Shown in pieces: positions 51,345-62,710 of a DNA stretch of 64,000 bases. The notes under the pieces are model-generated. The model was not told the DNA's origin. It was given only the letters and a program-made list of their open reading frames with translations, and searched no databases. The position numbers and the translations under genes are program-made. Within the stretch, counting starts at the first letter, position 1. Every line of letters begins with the position of its first letter. The DNA is taken from the NCBI GenBank assembly GCA_948144175.1, contig CANXME010001999.1, forward strand, positions 124,001 to 188,000. Direction: 5' to 3'. The DNA comes from Closterium sp. NIES-65 (taxonomy: Eukaryota > Streptophyta > Zygnematophyceae > Desmidiales > Closteriaceae).

Positions 51345-52990
51345 CTACGCGAGTGCGTGTATATCGCGGAATCCCCGGCTCCTCAGGTACACTTGCAGGG
51401 CAGGGTGATTTTCGATGTTGTTCAGGGGCACCCAGCTATCTTCAGTTGGCGTGCGGTCTTTCCAGCGAACGAGGAATTCAATCCTCCTGATTCCCGTGGG
51501 GTGGCGGATCCGATGGCTCAGAATTTTTTCGGGCTCGATGATCGGCTCTGATGCAGGGCGAGTCATTGATTGTGGCCGGTGACGCGGCAGTTGACTTGTG
51601 GTCGGGATGTATGGGCGAAGTAGGCTGACGTGGAACGAAGGGCCGATGTACCAGTCGGTTGGCAACAGTAGGTGTGCGGTGACGGGTGTGATCATGTGAC
51701 TGATTTGGAATGGTCCACAGTAGCGCGGTCGTAATTTTGGTACGTCGGGCAGTCGCAGATTTTGCGTATCGAGTAGCACGTAATCTCCAGATTGATACGA
51801 GACGGGGCGGCGGTGGCGATCAGCGTTGCACTTAGCGATGACGTTGGCCTTTTTTATTGCTTCGGCGGCTCTGGCGCGGGCAGCTTGCAGGATTTCGGCG
51901 AATTGTTGTGCACGTGGCGTGGGGTTGTCTGGACTCGGCGTCATGGGCACTGTGGGGTTTTGCCCATAGTTCAGATAGAACGGGGACTGCTGCGTCGTGG
52001 CTGATGTGGCGTTGTTGTACGCGAACTCGATCAGCGGTAGCTGCTGCTCCCAGGTCGTGGGGTCGTCACACGTGGCACGAATCAACTGCTCCATCGTCTG
52101 ATTCGTCCGCTCCGTTTGGCCGTCGGTCTCGAGGTGGTACGAGGAACTGAACTGTAGCCTGGTCCCGAACTGCTCCCAGAGGTTCTTCCAGAAATTGCTG
52201 GTAAACTTCGTGTCCCTGTCGCTGATAATTGCTGCTGGTATCCCGTGCAGGCGAACAACGGCTGCGATGAACAAGCGAGCGGTCTCCTCGGCTGAGATCG
52301 ACTTTTTGCACGCAGCGAAGTGTGCCATCTTCGTCAGCCTATCCACGACGACCATCACCGCGTCGTTACCCCCAGGGTTCGAAGGTAACCCTGTGACGAA
52401 GTCCATGGTTACTTGCTGCCAGGCGCGTTCGGGCGGTGGGATCGGCTGCAATTGACCCGCCTTCCGCTTCCTTGAACTCTTCATCACCTGACACGTAGGG
52501 CACGAGCCCACGTGCTGCTGTACGTAGGTCAACAGCTCCGGCCAGTAAGAATACCGCTGCAGTTGCTGTCGCGTTTTTTCTACCACGAAATGTCCCGAGG
52601 TAATCCCGTCGTGTGCCTCCTGCAGTAGCAGCTCCCTCAGTAGTGAGTACGCGGGTACCCAAATGCGGTTGGTGCCTGTTTTTACGTAATAAACTCCTTT
52701 TGCTTCTACCAGTTGCTGTGAATTTCCATTCGTGAAAAATGGGTCGGTGCGGTATCCGTGGGTGAATAGGCCAGTTAAAAGCGGGTTGGTCTGGGCGAGT
52801 AGGATGGCGTGGAGTTGGGCGGTGGGGCGGGTGAGAGCGTCGGCGATGTTGGATGCGCCTTTTTTGTACGTAACGGTGTAGTGAAAATTGGACTCGAGAT
52901 AGTCCAACCAGCGAATCTGTCGTGGGTTGAGATTCGGTTGGGCGCGAAGGTACTGTAGCGAGCGGTGGTCTGTCCATACTGTCACGTCGG
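51345..52990 (-). CDS. Gypsy pol, 3' part: RNase H end, integrase, chromodomain
   Basis: Begins inside RNase H (TVWTDHRSLQYL) right after Copia-3. Continues with the HHCC integrase zinc finger (HDGITSGHF, CPTCQVM), the DDE core (TMDFVTGLP, IISDRDTKFTSNFW, ERTNQTMEQ), and a chromodomain-like end (HPTGIRRIEFLVRWKDRTPT, EDSWVPL), which places it among chromoviruses. The same frame resumes on the far side of Copia-3. Confidence 0.9.
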
Positions 52991-53328
52991 TGTGAGAATA
53001 AGCGAACAGGAATGAATGAACTAGCAGTGAAATGAGTACAAGTAGGAAACCCTAGAATTGTGTACCCCCTATAGGCTAACCCACTGTAGCCTACACAAGC
53101 AGAACATATATAATGTTTGACACACCCCCATAGGCAAAGTGGGGGAGAACAAGGGGTCACAAGACCAGTCAAGCAAAGCAAAGCAAGCTCAGGGTGGATC
53201 ACAAAGTCACCACACAGTCCGAGCACAAGAGCAGGGCCAGAGGCCAGTTCACATGCAGGAGTACAGACATATATATAAAACTAGACAAGCAAGAGCAGGT
53301 ATATATATATGTCACAGTACAAGTGAAG

Positions 53329-56300
53329 TCAAGAGGAGAGCAAGTGAGGCAAGACAGGCACAAGACCCAGCTGGGTGCAAAAGCGCTGATGGTCACAAGG
53401 CGCGAGTGCCTTGGTGAACACATCAGCAGTGTTGGCCTCAGAGGCCACGTACGCAAGTCGCAACTGACCACGCTGCTGCAGCTCACGAGCAAGGAAGTAG
53501 CGGAGAGCAATGTGCTTCGTTCTGTGCTCCAAGCGCTGCTCTCGACACAAGGCCAGCATGGCCTTGTTGTCTACGTACAGCACTGGAGGAGAACGAGGTG
53601 GCTCTCCAAGGTCAGTCAGCAGGTAGGTGAGCCAGCGAAGCTCCTGTGCAGCCATGGCCCCGGCGTAGATCTCAGCCTCACAACTGGAGCCGAGAACAGA
53701 AGACGAGCGAGTAGACCGCCACGAGACAGAGCCGGAACCAAGGCTGAAGGTGTAACCCTGTGACGACCGCTGCGTAGCCTGGTCGTCAGCCCAAGAAGCG
53801 TCCGCGTGGCCGGTAAGGACCACTGGACTCCGCCCTCCAAGCACTAGCCCCATGCCCGACGTACTGCACAGGTAGCGCAATACCCTCTTCGCTGCAGCCA
53901 TGTGCTCTGGTCTGTGTCTCCCAGGAGCAACATAGCGTGCAAGAATGCTCAGAGGGTATGCAAGGTCAGGTCGTGTGCAGGTCATCAGGTACATGAGGCA
54001 GCCAACAAGCTCTGCATACGGACCACTCGACTCTACGGACTCATCCGAAGGCAGAGCTGAGAGTGAGTGGCGAGTAGGCAGAGGAGTGGCCTGAGGCGAG
54101 GAGTACGTGAAGCCAAAGCGCTGAAGGACCTGCTGCACCATGTGTGACTGAGTCAAGGTAATGGTGCGGCGTGCTCTGTCCCGAGTGATCTGCAAGCCAA
54201 GGTAGCTGCGCAGTTCACCCAGGTCTGTGCACGTGTGTCTCTTCAGCAGTTCGGACTTCACGTAGGCGAGTCCAGCAGTGTCCGCTGTGGCAAAGACCAA
54301 GTCGTCGACGTACACGAGGATGTAGAACGGCGGCAGTGAAGTGTCGGTGCGCAGAAACAGCGACGGGTCAGCAGTAGAAGGAGCAAACCCAAGAGCCGCA
54401 AGCGTAGTCCTCAGTGTGTCGTGCCACTCACGCGGTGCCTGGCGGAGACCGTAGACTGGCCGTCGGAGGCTCCACTGGGTGCCAGGAGGGAAAGTCCCAG
54501 TGAAGCCAGGTGGACGGCGCAGCCAGATCTCCTCGTGCAGGCTACCCTGCAGGAACGCAGTGCTGAAGTCGAGAGAGTGAAGCTCGTAGTCGCGCTGAGC
54601 GGCTATGTGCAGCAGCACCCGAAGAGTGGTCATCTTCGGGGTGGGAGAGAAGGTCTGAAAGTAGTCAACTCCCTGCCGCTGACTGAAGCCACGAGCAACG
54701 TACCGTGCCTTGAAGACAGGTGGAGAGCCCGGCGGCCGCTTCACCCTGAAGATCCACATGCCACTGACGATGTTCGCCCCAGGAGGGGGAACCGCGTTAA
54801 CGTAGGTGCCTGTGGACTTCCAGGAAGCCATTTCTGCATCCATAGCTGCCTGCCACTGAGAGGAGTAGGGACCCTCTACGGCCTCCGCGTAAGAACGCGG
54901 AGTCGGGATGTCTAGTGCATCCGGGTCTCCCTCAGGGGCAAGCAGTACAGACGCGAGATGAGGTGAAGCAGCCGCTAGACACTGTAACTCCTCCTGCCTG
55001 TCCTCTAGGACGTCCGTGCCAAGAGCACACTCACCCCCGACGGACGGAGGACAGACAGACGCAGACTCAGCAACAAGACTAGCAGCGTAGTCGAGACAAC
55101 AACGAGCAGCAAAGTCAACGAGCTCAGCGACTAGAGCAGACGCAGCAGTGGACTCAAAGGAGGGGTCAGTGACGACAGTAGCAAGCAGACGCGTGACAGT
55201 AGGACTGGCAGCGCGAAGAGAGTCCGACTCAGGGTCGGCAAGCGCAGGAAGAGAGGACTCAGGAGGAGAAGGCAAGGGGGCACGCAGAGGAGCAGTGGAC
55301 GGACGCAGAGACATCCGGTGCGTGCCAGGGACAGGAGGAGGACGCTGACGCGAACCGCGACCACTAGCGCGAGTAGCACGAACCGGCGACGCGGGACGAG
55401 ACGCAGGCTCACGACGCTCAGCAAGACCTCCAGTAGGACCAGTGTAAGGAGAGGGAGCAGGCAGAGGAGAGGAAGGCTCCACCAGTGACTGCGACTGGAC
55501 AGGCTGTGGACACTCTACCGAAGGAGAAAGACCAAGAACCTGCTGTAGGAGCGGAACGAAGTACGGCCGAGGCCGCGCGGCAGCTCCAGACGCAGCAGGG
55601 ACAGCACCAGCACCCTCAGCGACAGCACCAGCGCCACCAACACCTCCAGCGGCAGGACCTCCAGCAGCACCAGCAGCAGAACCACCGCCAGGACAGACAG
55701 CAGTAGTCTCAGCACCAACACCCTCAGCAGCTCCAGCTCTAGTAGGACCCGCAGGCCCAGCAGCTCCGGGACCGGCAGCACCAGCACCCTCGACGGTCGA
55801 CGAAGCTCCAGCTCCAGCAGCACTCCTCCAGCGGCGAGCAAACCACTCGCGCAGCTCCTGTGGAGAGAGGGGCTCCCGGCGAGACGCAGCAGCAGGAGAA
55901 ACCCCAGGCTCAGCAGCTCCAGACTCAGCACCCCCAGGCACAGCAGCTCCAGACGTAGCACCCCCAGGCTCAGCAGCTCCAGACTCAGCACCTCCAGGCT
56001 CAGCAGCTCTAGACTCAGCACCCCCAGACTCAGTAGCTCCAGCTCCAGTAGGACTCGCACGCCCAGCAGCTCCGGGACCGGCAGCACCCTCAGCAGGCGA
56101 AGAAGCTCCAGCTCCAGCAGCACGCCTCCAGCGGCGAGCAAACCACTCGCGCAGCTCCTGTGGAGAGAGCGGCTCCCGCCCAGCAGTCGCAGGCTCCGCA
56201 CCTCCAGGCTCAGCACCCCCAGGCTCAGCAGCTCCTGACGTAGCACCCCCCGACTCAGCACCCCCAGCAGCAGCACCCCCAAGCTCAGCACCCCCCGGCC

Positions 56301-57487
56301 TCGCACCCCCAGGCTCAGCACCCCCAGCAGCAGCACCCCCAAGCTCAGCACCCGCAGGCGTAGCACCCCCAGACTCTGCACCCGCAGCAGGACCAGACTC
56401 AGCAGCAACCTCGACTGGCTCGACTGTGTCTACCTGGGACACACCTGAAGGGGCAGGAACCTGAGGGGGGAGGGGGTCTACCGGGGGGGGAACTGGCACC
56501 AGGAAGTCCGGTGGGGGGGGGAGGGAAGGAGTACGGTAGGGGAAGAGGCGGTAGAAGGGGACTGACTCGTCGAACGTGACGTCCTGGGAGGACAGAACAC
56601 GACGAGAGGAGGGGTGGTAGAACTGCCACCCTGGAGCGTCAGGGGGGAAGCCAAGGAAGACACAGGGAGCAGCACGGGGGGACAGCTTGTCCGCAGACAA
56701 GTCGCGAACAAACGCCCGAGATCCCCAGACACGGAACGCAGACGCATCGCCGACCTTCCCCGTCCACAGTAACACTGGGGACATCGCGGGCCGAGAGACC
56801 CTGGGGTGAAGGTTGAGCTGATGCGCCGCGTACCGAACCGCAAACGGCCACAGAAAATGGGGGGCAGCCGCATGCATCATGGACGTACGAGCGACATCCA
56901 TGACCATGCCAATGCGGCGCTCAGCAATCCCATTTTGCTGTGGAGAGTCCGGAAGCGTAAAGGTCTGGCGGATCCCCTGTGCACGACAGTAGTCTCGCAG
57001 AAGGCGAGAGGAGAACTCCCCACCTCGGTCAGAGTGCAGACGCAGAACAGGAAAGTCCGAGCCGAAGCTCCTCCTGAGCTGGAGACGAGCCTCGCGGATC
57101 CAGTCGATCAGCACCTCAGTGACAGCACCCTTGCTGCGCAAGGGGAAGACTGAGGTGTAACGCGAGTAGTCGTCAACCACCAACAGGAAGTAGTGCTCGT
57201 GACCCTGCCCACGGACGGGGGCCGGGCCCCACACGTCCATGTGAAGCGTCTGCAGAGGAGCCTCTGTCGGGGGAAACTGGGAGGAGTGAGGAGCAGCCCT
57301 GAGACGCCCCTCGACACAGGGGACACAGGAAGGTCCTGGTCCCGAAGGAAGGGGAGGGAGAGACTGGGGAAGACCAGAGACAAGGACACGGGAAGCCATG
57401 CCCCGAAGACGGGGCAAGGAGGGGTGGCCTAGACGGTGGTGCCACAGAAGAGTCTCGTGAGACAGGAGGCGACACGAATAGGGGGCA
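53329..57487 (-). CDS. Copia-3 pol: integrase, reverse transcriptase, RNase H
   Basis: Continues in frame after the TAG: GAG-preintegrase (LLWHHRLGHPSLPRLRGM), integrase (YFLLVVDDYSRYTSVFPLRS, LHSDRGGEFSSRLL, NGIAERRIGMV), then a long linker of GGAEPGGAE-type repeats with two LSPQELREWFARRWR blocks. Reverse transcriptase has LVYVDDLVFA, and RNase H has SSVLGSSCEAEIYAGAMAAQ. Apart from the upstream TAG it is open throughout, about 1,380 codons. Confidence 0.92.
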
Positions 57488-58590
57488 GACTAAGGACCAG
57501 ACCTGGACGCAGCAACAAACACCTGACCCGACGCTGCTACCTGACCGGACGCGGGGACAGGAGGAGACTCAGTGGTCAGGGTGTAGAGGCTCGACCCCGG
57601 CCGACGCGAGAACGTGGCCAGGTGCCGGCCTGTGCGTGCGTCCGTGCAGTGGGTCACCCGCTGACTCGCAGGAGTGAACTGGTGAACCCCCGCATCCTGT
57701 AGGTCTGCACCACTCACCAAGTTCGTCGAGAACGAGGGGAGGTACAGGCCAGACAGGGTGCCCGAGGAGGCAGCCGGACACGGGAGGACAGTGGAGAAGT
57801 GAGCGAGGACAGGACCCCCAGAGGGGTCAGCCAGGGAGACAGCAACCGGCCGACCAAGCGGCGTGAGTGTGGTGCGGTCCCGAAAGAAGGAGCGAGAAGC
57901 CCCAGAGTCAAGTGTAAAGGTGAGGGAGGCCGAAGCCAACGCGGTACCTGAGAGCGCAGCCTCACCCGCACCTGAGGAAGCAGACTCACTAGCACCTAGA
58001 GCAGCAGCCGCACCTGTACCTGGAGCAGGAGACTCACTAGCACCCAGAGCAGCAGCCTCACCAGTAGCTAGAGCAGCAGGTCCTATACCTGGGCCAGGCG
58101 GGACGCACAGGTGACTGGCACGGTCAGCACTAGTAGGCAATGCATACATGGCAGTGAGAATAGCATCATAGTCAAGAGCATATATATCTACCCTCTGCCT
58201 AAGCAACTCCACCCAGTCGGGGAGCTCAGCCTCGTCGCCAAACACGGCACGCCAGGCGTCGCTCAGACGGGCGAAGCAGCGGGACGGTGTATGACTACGT
58301 GTCCCACAAGGTTGACCAGTCCGAGTACCAGTGCGAATCACGTAAGAGCAGCGAACAGCACTGAGAGACCCTCCACTCTGAGCGTACCACTCACGAAGCT
58401 GGCGAGGCGTGAGAGACACGCGAGAGGGTCGCGGGAGCTGCATCTGGCCGCCACCACGAGTAGAAGCAGCAGGAGTGGAAGTAGGAGTAGCGTCGCCACC
58501 CCTACAGCCCCAACCAGCGTACCACTCACGCAGCTGCTGGGGCGTGAGGGACTCACGCAGGCGTCGCTGGGGCTGCATCTGGCTCCGCAA
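57488..58590 (-). CDS. Copia-3 gag-remnant/protease ORF
   Basis: 367 codons ending in TAG. The N-terminus has two LTPQQLREWYA-type repeats, then a Cys/His cluster (CSYVIRTGTRTGQPCG, then HTPSRCF), the block RLSDAWRAVFGDEAELPDW, and a protease-like FTLDSGASRSFFRD (about 230). The usual capsid domain is absent. The frame continues straight into pol after the TAG. Confidence 0.8.
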
Positions 58591-58699
58591 GTAGAAGCAG
58601 GAGCAGGACTAGCAGCAGGAAGGCAGGCAGCCAGGCAAGCCAAAAGGCAGGCAGGCAGGCAAGCAGGCGACGCGCAGCGTGCTAGCAGGGCAAGAGCTC

Positions 58700-59880
58700 A
58701 CCAGTGGTGGGAAGAGTAGGCTCGGTGACTCAGTGGCTCGGCAGCTCGGCGGCTCGGCGGCTCGGGCGACTCGGGCGGCTCGGCGGCAAGGCGGCTCGGC
58801 AGCAACTGCAGCTCAGCAGCTCGGTGACTCGGCGGCTCGGCGGCAGGGCGGCTCGGCAGCAACTGCAGCTCAGCAGCTCAGCGACCCGGCGGCTCGGCGG
58901 CAGGGCGGCTCGGCTGCTGGGCGGCTCGGGTGCAGGGCGGCTCGGCGGTGGGGCGGCTCGGCTGCTGCAGGTGAGCGATGAAGGAGGAGGAGAAGCAGGG
59001 GAGGCCACGCACCTGCCACCCCTCTGCTGGCCTCTCAGGTCGCCTCGACAGGCGACGGGAAAAGGGGGGGTGGGTGGTGGGGGCCGGTAGGTGCAGCGGC
59101 GGGGCCAGCAGGTGGAGTTGCGGGGCCGGTAGAAGGGGACGGCAGGAGCCGTCAGGAGGGGACGGCGGGGCCGTCAGGAAGGGACGGCGGGGCCGTCACG
59201 AAGGGACGGCGGGGCCGTCAGGAGGCGACCGGGCCGCGACGGGGGCAGGCGGCGGGGCCGCGTAAGGGCCTGGGCGGGGCCGCGACAGAGCCGTCGGGGG
59301 GGGCCGCGTGAAAGCCGGGGCGGGGCCGCGTAGAAGCCGGGGCGGGGCCGCGCGAGAGCAGGTGGCGGGGCCGCGAAGGAGCCGGGGCGGGGCCGCGTGA
59401 GAGCAGGCGGCGGGGCCGCGTAAGGGCCTGGGCGGGGCCGCGACAAAGCCGTCGGCGGGGCCGCGTGAAAGCTGGGGCGGGGCCGCGTAGAAGCCGGGGC
59501 GGGGCCGCGCGAGAGCAGGTGGCGGGGCCGCGAAGGAGCCGGGGCGGGGCCGCGTGAGAGCAGGCGGCGGGGCCGCGTAAGGGCCTGGGCGGGGCCGCGA
59601 CAAAGCCGTCGGCGGGGCCGCGTGAAAGCCGGGGCGGGGCCGCGTAGAAGCCGGGGCGGGGCCGCGCGAGAGCAGGCGGCGGGGCCGCGAAGGAGCCGGG
59701 GCGGGGCCGCGTGAGAGCAGGCGGCGGGGCCGCGTAAAGGCCGGGGCGGGGCCGCGACAGAGCCTGCTGCGGGGCCGCGTGAGAGCCGGCAACGGGGCCG
59801 CGTAAGGGCCGGCGGCGGGGCCCCGTCAGAGAGGGCGGCGGGGTCGCGTCAGTGAAAGCGGCGGGGCCGCAGGGAAAATG
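58700..59880. repeat. GC-rich leader tandem repeats of Copia-3
   Basis: Between primer site and ORF lie GGCGGGGCCGCG-type repeats (about 59.2-59.85 kb) and GGCTCGGCGGC-type repeats (about 58.73-58.97 kb). The longer arrays contain roughly 190-bp higher-order copies. Open frames rich in RPRPG or GGSAA are artefacts. Confidence 0.9.
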
Positions 59881-60111
59881 ACGACCCGAGGGGTCGCTAA
59901 AAAAAAAATCGCGCCTCGGGGGGCGCTTCGGTGGGCCCAAAAAAAAAAAACGGTCCGTAGAAGGACCCGCTCTATACCATGTGAGAATAAGCGAACAGGA
60001 ATGAATGAACTAGCAGTGAAATGAGTACAAGTAGGAAACCCTAGAATTGTGTACCCCCTATAGGCTAACCCACTGTAGCCTACACAAGCAGAACATATAT
60101 AATGTTTGACA

Positions 60112-61980
60112 GTCGGCGCCAGTCAGGTAACATCGCCAAACTTTGAACGCGTGCACGATCGCTAGCATCTCGCGGTCGTGTATCGGGTAGTTACGTTCGG
60201 GCGGGTGTAGTTTGCGGGACTCGTACGCGATTGGCTGGAGGCCGTTCCCGAAGTCCTGCAACAGTACTGCTCCCACAGCGATGTCACTTGCGTCGGTGAC
60301 GAGCTCGAACGGACGGTGGGGATCTGCAATGTGAAGGACGGGCGGGGAGCACAAAATATTTTTGAGGGCCGAGAAGGCAGCTTGCTCTTTCTCCCCCCAC
60401 GTATACTCAACCCCCTTCCTCAGCAGGTCAGTCAACGGGGCAGTCAGCTTCGCCATGTCGGGGACGAACCGGCGCACGTAGTTGACGAACCCCAGGAAAC
60501 TCTGCAACTCGGTCAAGTTGGTCGGCGCGTGCCAAGCCTGAATCGTCGCAATTTTCTTCGGGTCTATTTCCACTCCTGCAGCTGAAATAACATGTCCCAA
60601 AAACTCCAGGCGGTCCTGTAAAAACTCACACTTAGATGCTTTGGTCAGTAGGCGGTTCTCACTCAGGATTTTAAAAACTGCTTCGAGGTCTTGTAAGTGC
60701 TGTGCTCTGTCAGGGCTGTAAATCAGTATGTCGTCCAGATAAACGATGACGCACTTATCTAAAAGCGGGCGGAATGCTTCGTTCGTGGTCATTTGGAAAG
60801 TGGCTGGGGCGTTGGTCAGTCCGAATGGCATGACGGTGTATTCGAAGGATCCGTAGCGTGTTCGGAATGCGGTTTTAGGGCAGTCGGGTGGGTTGACGCG
60901 GATTTGGTGGTAGCCTCCTCGGAGGTCGATTTTCGAGAAGACCCGGGCTGTGCGCAGTTGGTCGATCAGTTCGTCGGCTCGTGGGATGGGGTAACGGGAT
61001 TTGATGGTAACCCTGTTCAGTGCCCTGTAGTCAATACACATGCGAAACCCCCCGTCCTTTTTCGGTGTGAACAGTATGGGTGCGGCGAAGGGCGACGAAC
61101 TAGGGCGAATGAATTTCTTTTCGAGCAGGTAGTCAAGCTGCTTCCTCAGTTCGTCTAGTTCGGGTTGGGTCAGTCGGAACTGTCGTTGTACTGTTGGCTG
61201 TGCCCTCGGTTCCAGCTCTATCCTGTGATCATGCGGTCGCTGAGGTGGCAGTCCCGTCGGCAGGTCGTCCGGGAAAATGTCACTGTACTGTTTTAACAAT
61301 GCCGCCAGGTCACTCGGTACGTCGGTCAGCAGTTTCTGTAAATCCCCTCCCTTGTCTGCTGCCTCGGCTTCCCGAATGTCAACCGCGTACACGTCGGCTC
61401 CGGCCGCTACAGCGCGTTTCATCGTGATCGCGTTGACACGCACCGACGAAGACTCAGGCGAGCCCCAGCGAGGTAAGGCGATGTTGTTGCCGTTTACTCG
61501 CACAGTGCAGTCACCCGTCGTCCAGTCAATTCGCGGATTGTGTCGTCGCAGCCAATCACGCCCGAGTAAAATGTCGGTTCCGTCGAGGGTTGTTGCGAGC
61601 ATTTCTTGACTAAACGTGAAGTTACCCCCGCATCGAATCCGAACTCGGTCTACGCGTTCCCGTATTGCCAGCGGCGTGCCGTCTACCAGTCGTGCGTCGA
61701 TCTCAGGTAAGCATCGGTCCAGTGGCAGTCGCAGTTTTCGTGCTGTAGCAGTGTTAATGAGGCTGTGGCTGGCTCCCCCGTCTACGAAGATTTTAACTAA
61801 GTCCGTCCCAATTTTCCCACTAAGCAGTATAGGGCTATCTACCGTGGTACCCTCCTTATTCGGCCGGGTGTGGTCGATTGCGTGAACCGGCACAATCACT
61901 CGGTGAGGGTCGGTTGGGTCGGGCGAGCGGCGTGACCTGTCAGTAGAGGGCCCGTCTGCTACTGACTTCCAGCGTTTCCC
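60112..61980 (-). CDS. Gypsy pol, 5' part: protease, reverse transcriptase, RNase H start
   Basis: Pol is in the -1 frame relative to gag, entered at the slippery site 61980-61974. The protease has FVDGGASHSLI (about 55 codons in). Reverse transcriptase has CIDYRALNRVTI, KIDLRGGYHQIRV, MPFGLTNAPATFQ and YLDDILIYS. RNase H starts DASDIAVGAVLLQ and breaks off at YLTGAD, where Copia-3 begins. No stops are seen within the interrupted halves, so the host element was probably intact before the insertion. Confidence 0.92.
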
Positions 61981-62710
61981 TGCTGCTTGGTCTGTGTCTG
62001 CTGCTCAGCTTCCCCCTTTCCCTTGGCGTTTTCCGGGCATTCGCTCTTGCGATGTCCCGGCCGATTGCACGCAAAGCAGCGCCCTTTGAACGGTGCGGCA
62101 GCGGCATTTGCGGCGACGGCGCGTATCGTGGCGCTTTCGTTCGTCCCACGAGGCCGATGTCCCCAGTTGTTGTTTCCGTAGGACCCCGGTCTCGGTCGGC
62201 GAAAGAAGTCGAGCTTCTCCGCCATAGCGAGAATTTCCTGAAACTCATTGACGCCGCGAAGCTGGATTTCCTGAGCGATGTCCTGCTTCAGGCCGCCGAT
62301 GTAGCGGTCGATGCGTTCGCTCTCATGCATGTAGCCCACCTGCTCGCATAGCGCCAGAAATCCGTTCGTGTAATCCTGGACGGAACCGAGTTGGCGCCAA
62401 GTGCGGAGCTTCTGTCGCGCCGAGATCGAGGCCGCGATTGGCTCAAATCGAGCGCGCAGACCTGCACACCACGCATCCCACGTGCGATACTGGGGCACCT
62501 CCACGAAATAGGACGGCGCCCAGGGTCCGGTTTGTCCTTCCCGTGTCGGTAGTGTCGCGTAGTCGGTCGGTTTCGTGACGATGACGTGCCACCAGTCCAT
62601 GGCGGGTCCTCGCAGCAACGACACGGCGTATCGAATCTTCGCCGAGTCCTCCGAGACGTAGTTGGCGTCGAAGAAGACATTCATTGTGAACAACCACGCC
62701 TGGACGGTAG
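61959..62710 (-). CDS. Gypsy gag, 5' end cut off by Copia-4
   Basis: Retrotrans_gag-type capsid (FDANYVSEDSAKIRYAVSLL, GPAMDWW, LRTWRQLGSVQDYTNGF, ERIDRYIGGL) and a CX2CX4HX4C zinc knuckle (CFACNRPGHRKSEC). It ends at a TAG four codons after the slippery heptamer. N-terminal residues lie beyond the inserted Copia-4 and outside the window. Confidence 0.9.
61974..61980 (-). promoter_or_regulatory. -1 ribosomal frameshift slippery heptamer GGGAAAC
   Basis: In the gag frame the heptamer reads G GGA AAC, the canonical X XXY YYZ form. Gag stops at TAG (61961-61959) four codons later, and the -1 frame is the open pol frame. The expected downstream stimulatory structure was not examined. Confidence 0.75.

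Larger units (their letters stand above)
52991..60111 (-). mobile_element. Ty1/copia retrotransposon Copia-3 (132-bp LTR family), inserted in the gypsy pol
   Basis: LTRs of 132 bp at 52991-53122 and 59980-60111 (minus strand TGTCAAACATT...TTCTCACA) look identical. Target duplication GTCGG (52986-52990 and 60112-60116). Primer site TGGTATAGAGC follows the 5' LTR. The order is LTR, GC-rich leader of about 1.4 kb, gag/protease-like ORF, in-frame TAG, pol, LTR. No capsid gene is present. Confidence 0.96.
50989..62710 (-). mobile_element. Ty3/gypsy chromovirus, interrupted by copia insertions, 5' end outside window
   Basis: Likely 3' LTR at 51315-50989 (minus strand TGTAAGG...CCGTAACA), preceded by a purine/G-run polypurine tract near 51316-51340. 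Upstream come pol and gag. Copia-3 splits the RNase H region (52991-60111, target duplication GTCGG), and Copia-4 interrupts the start of gag at 62711. The 5' LTR must lie beyond the right end. Confidence 0.9.

Noticed and set aside
59174..59940. Arg/Pro/Gly-rich ORFs (RPRPG repeats)
   Set aside because: Same cause in the Copia-3 leader; no initiation context or domain.
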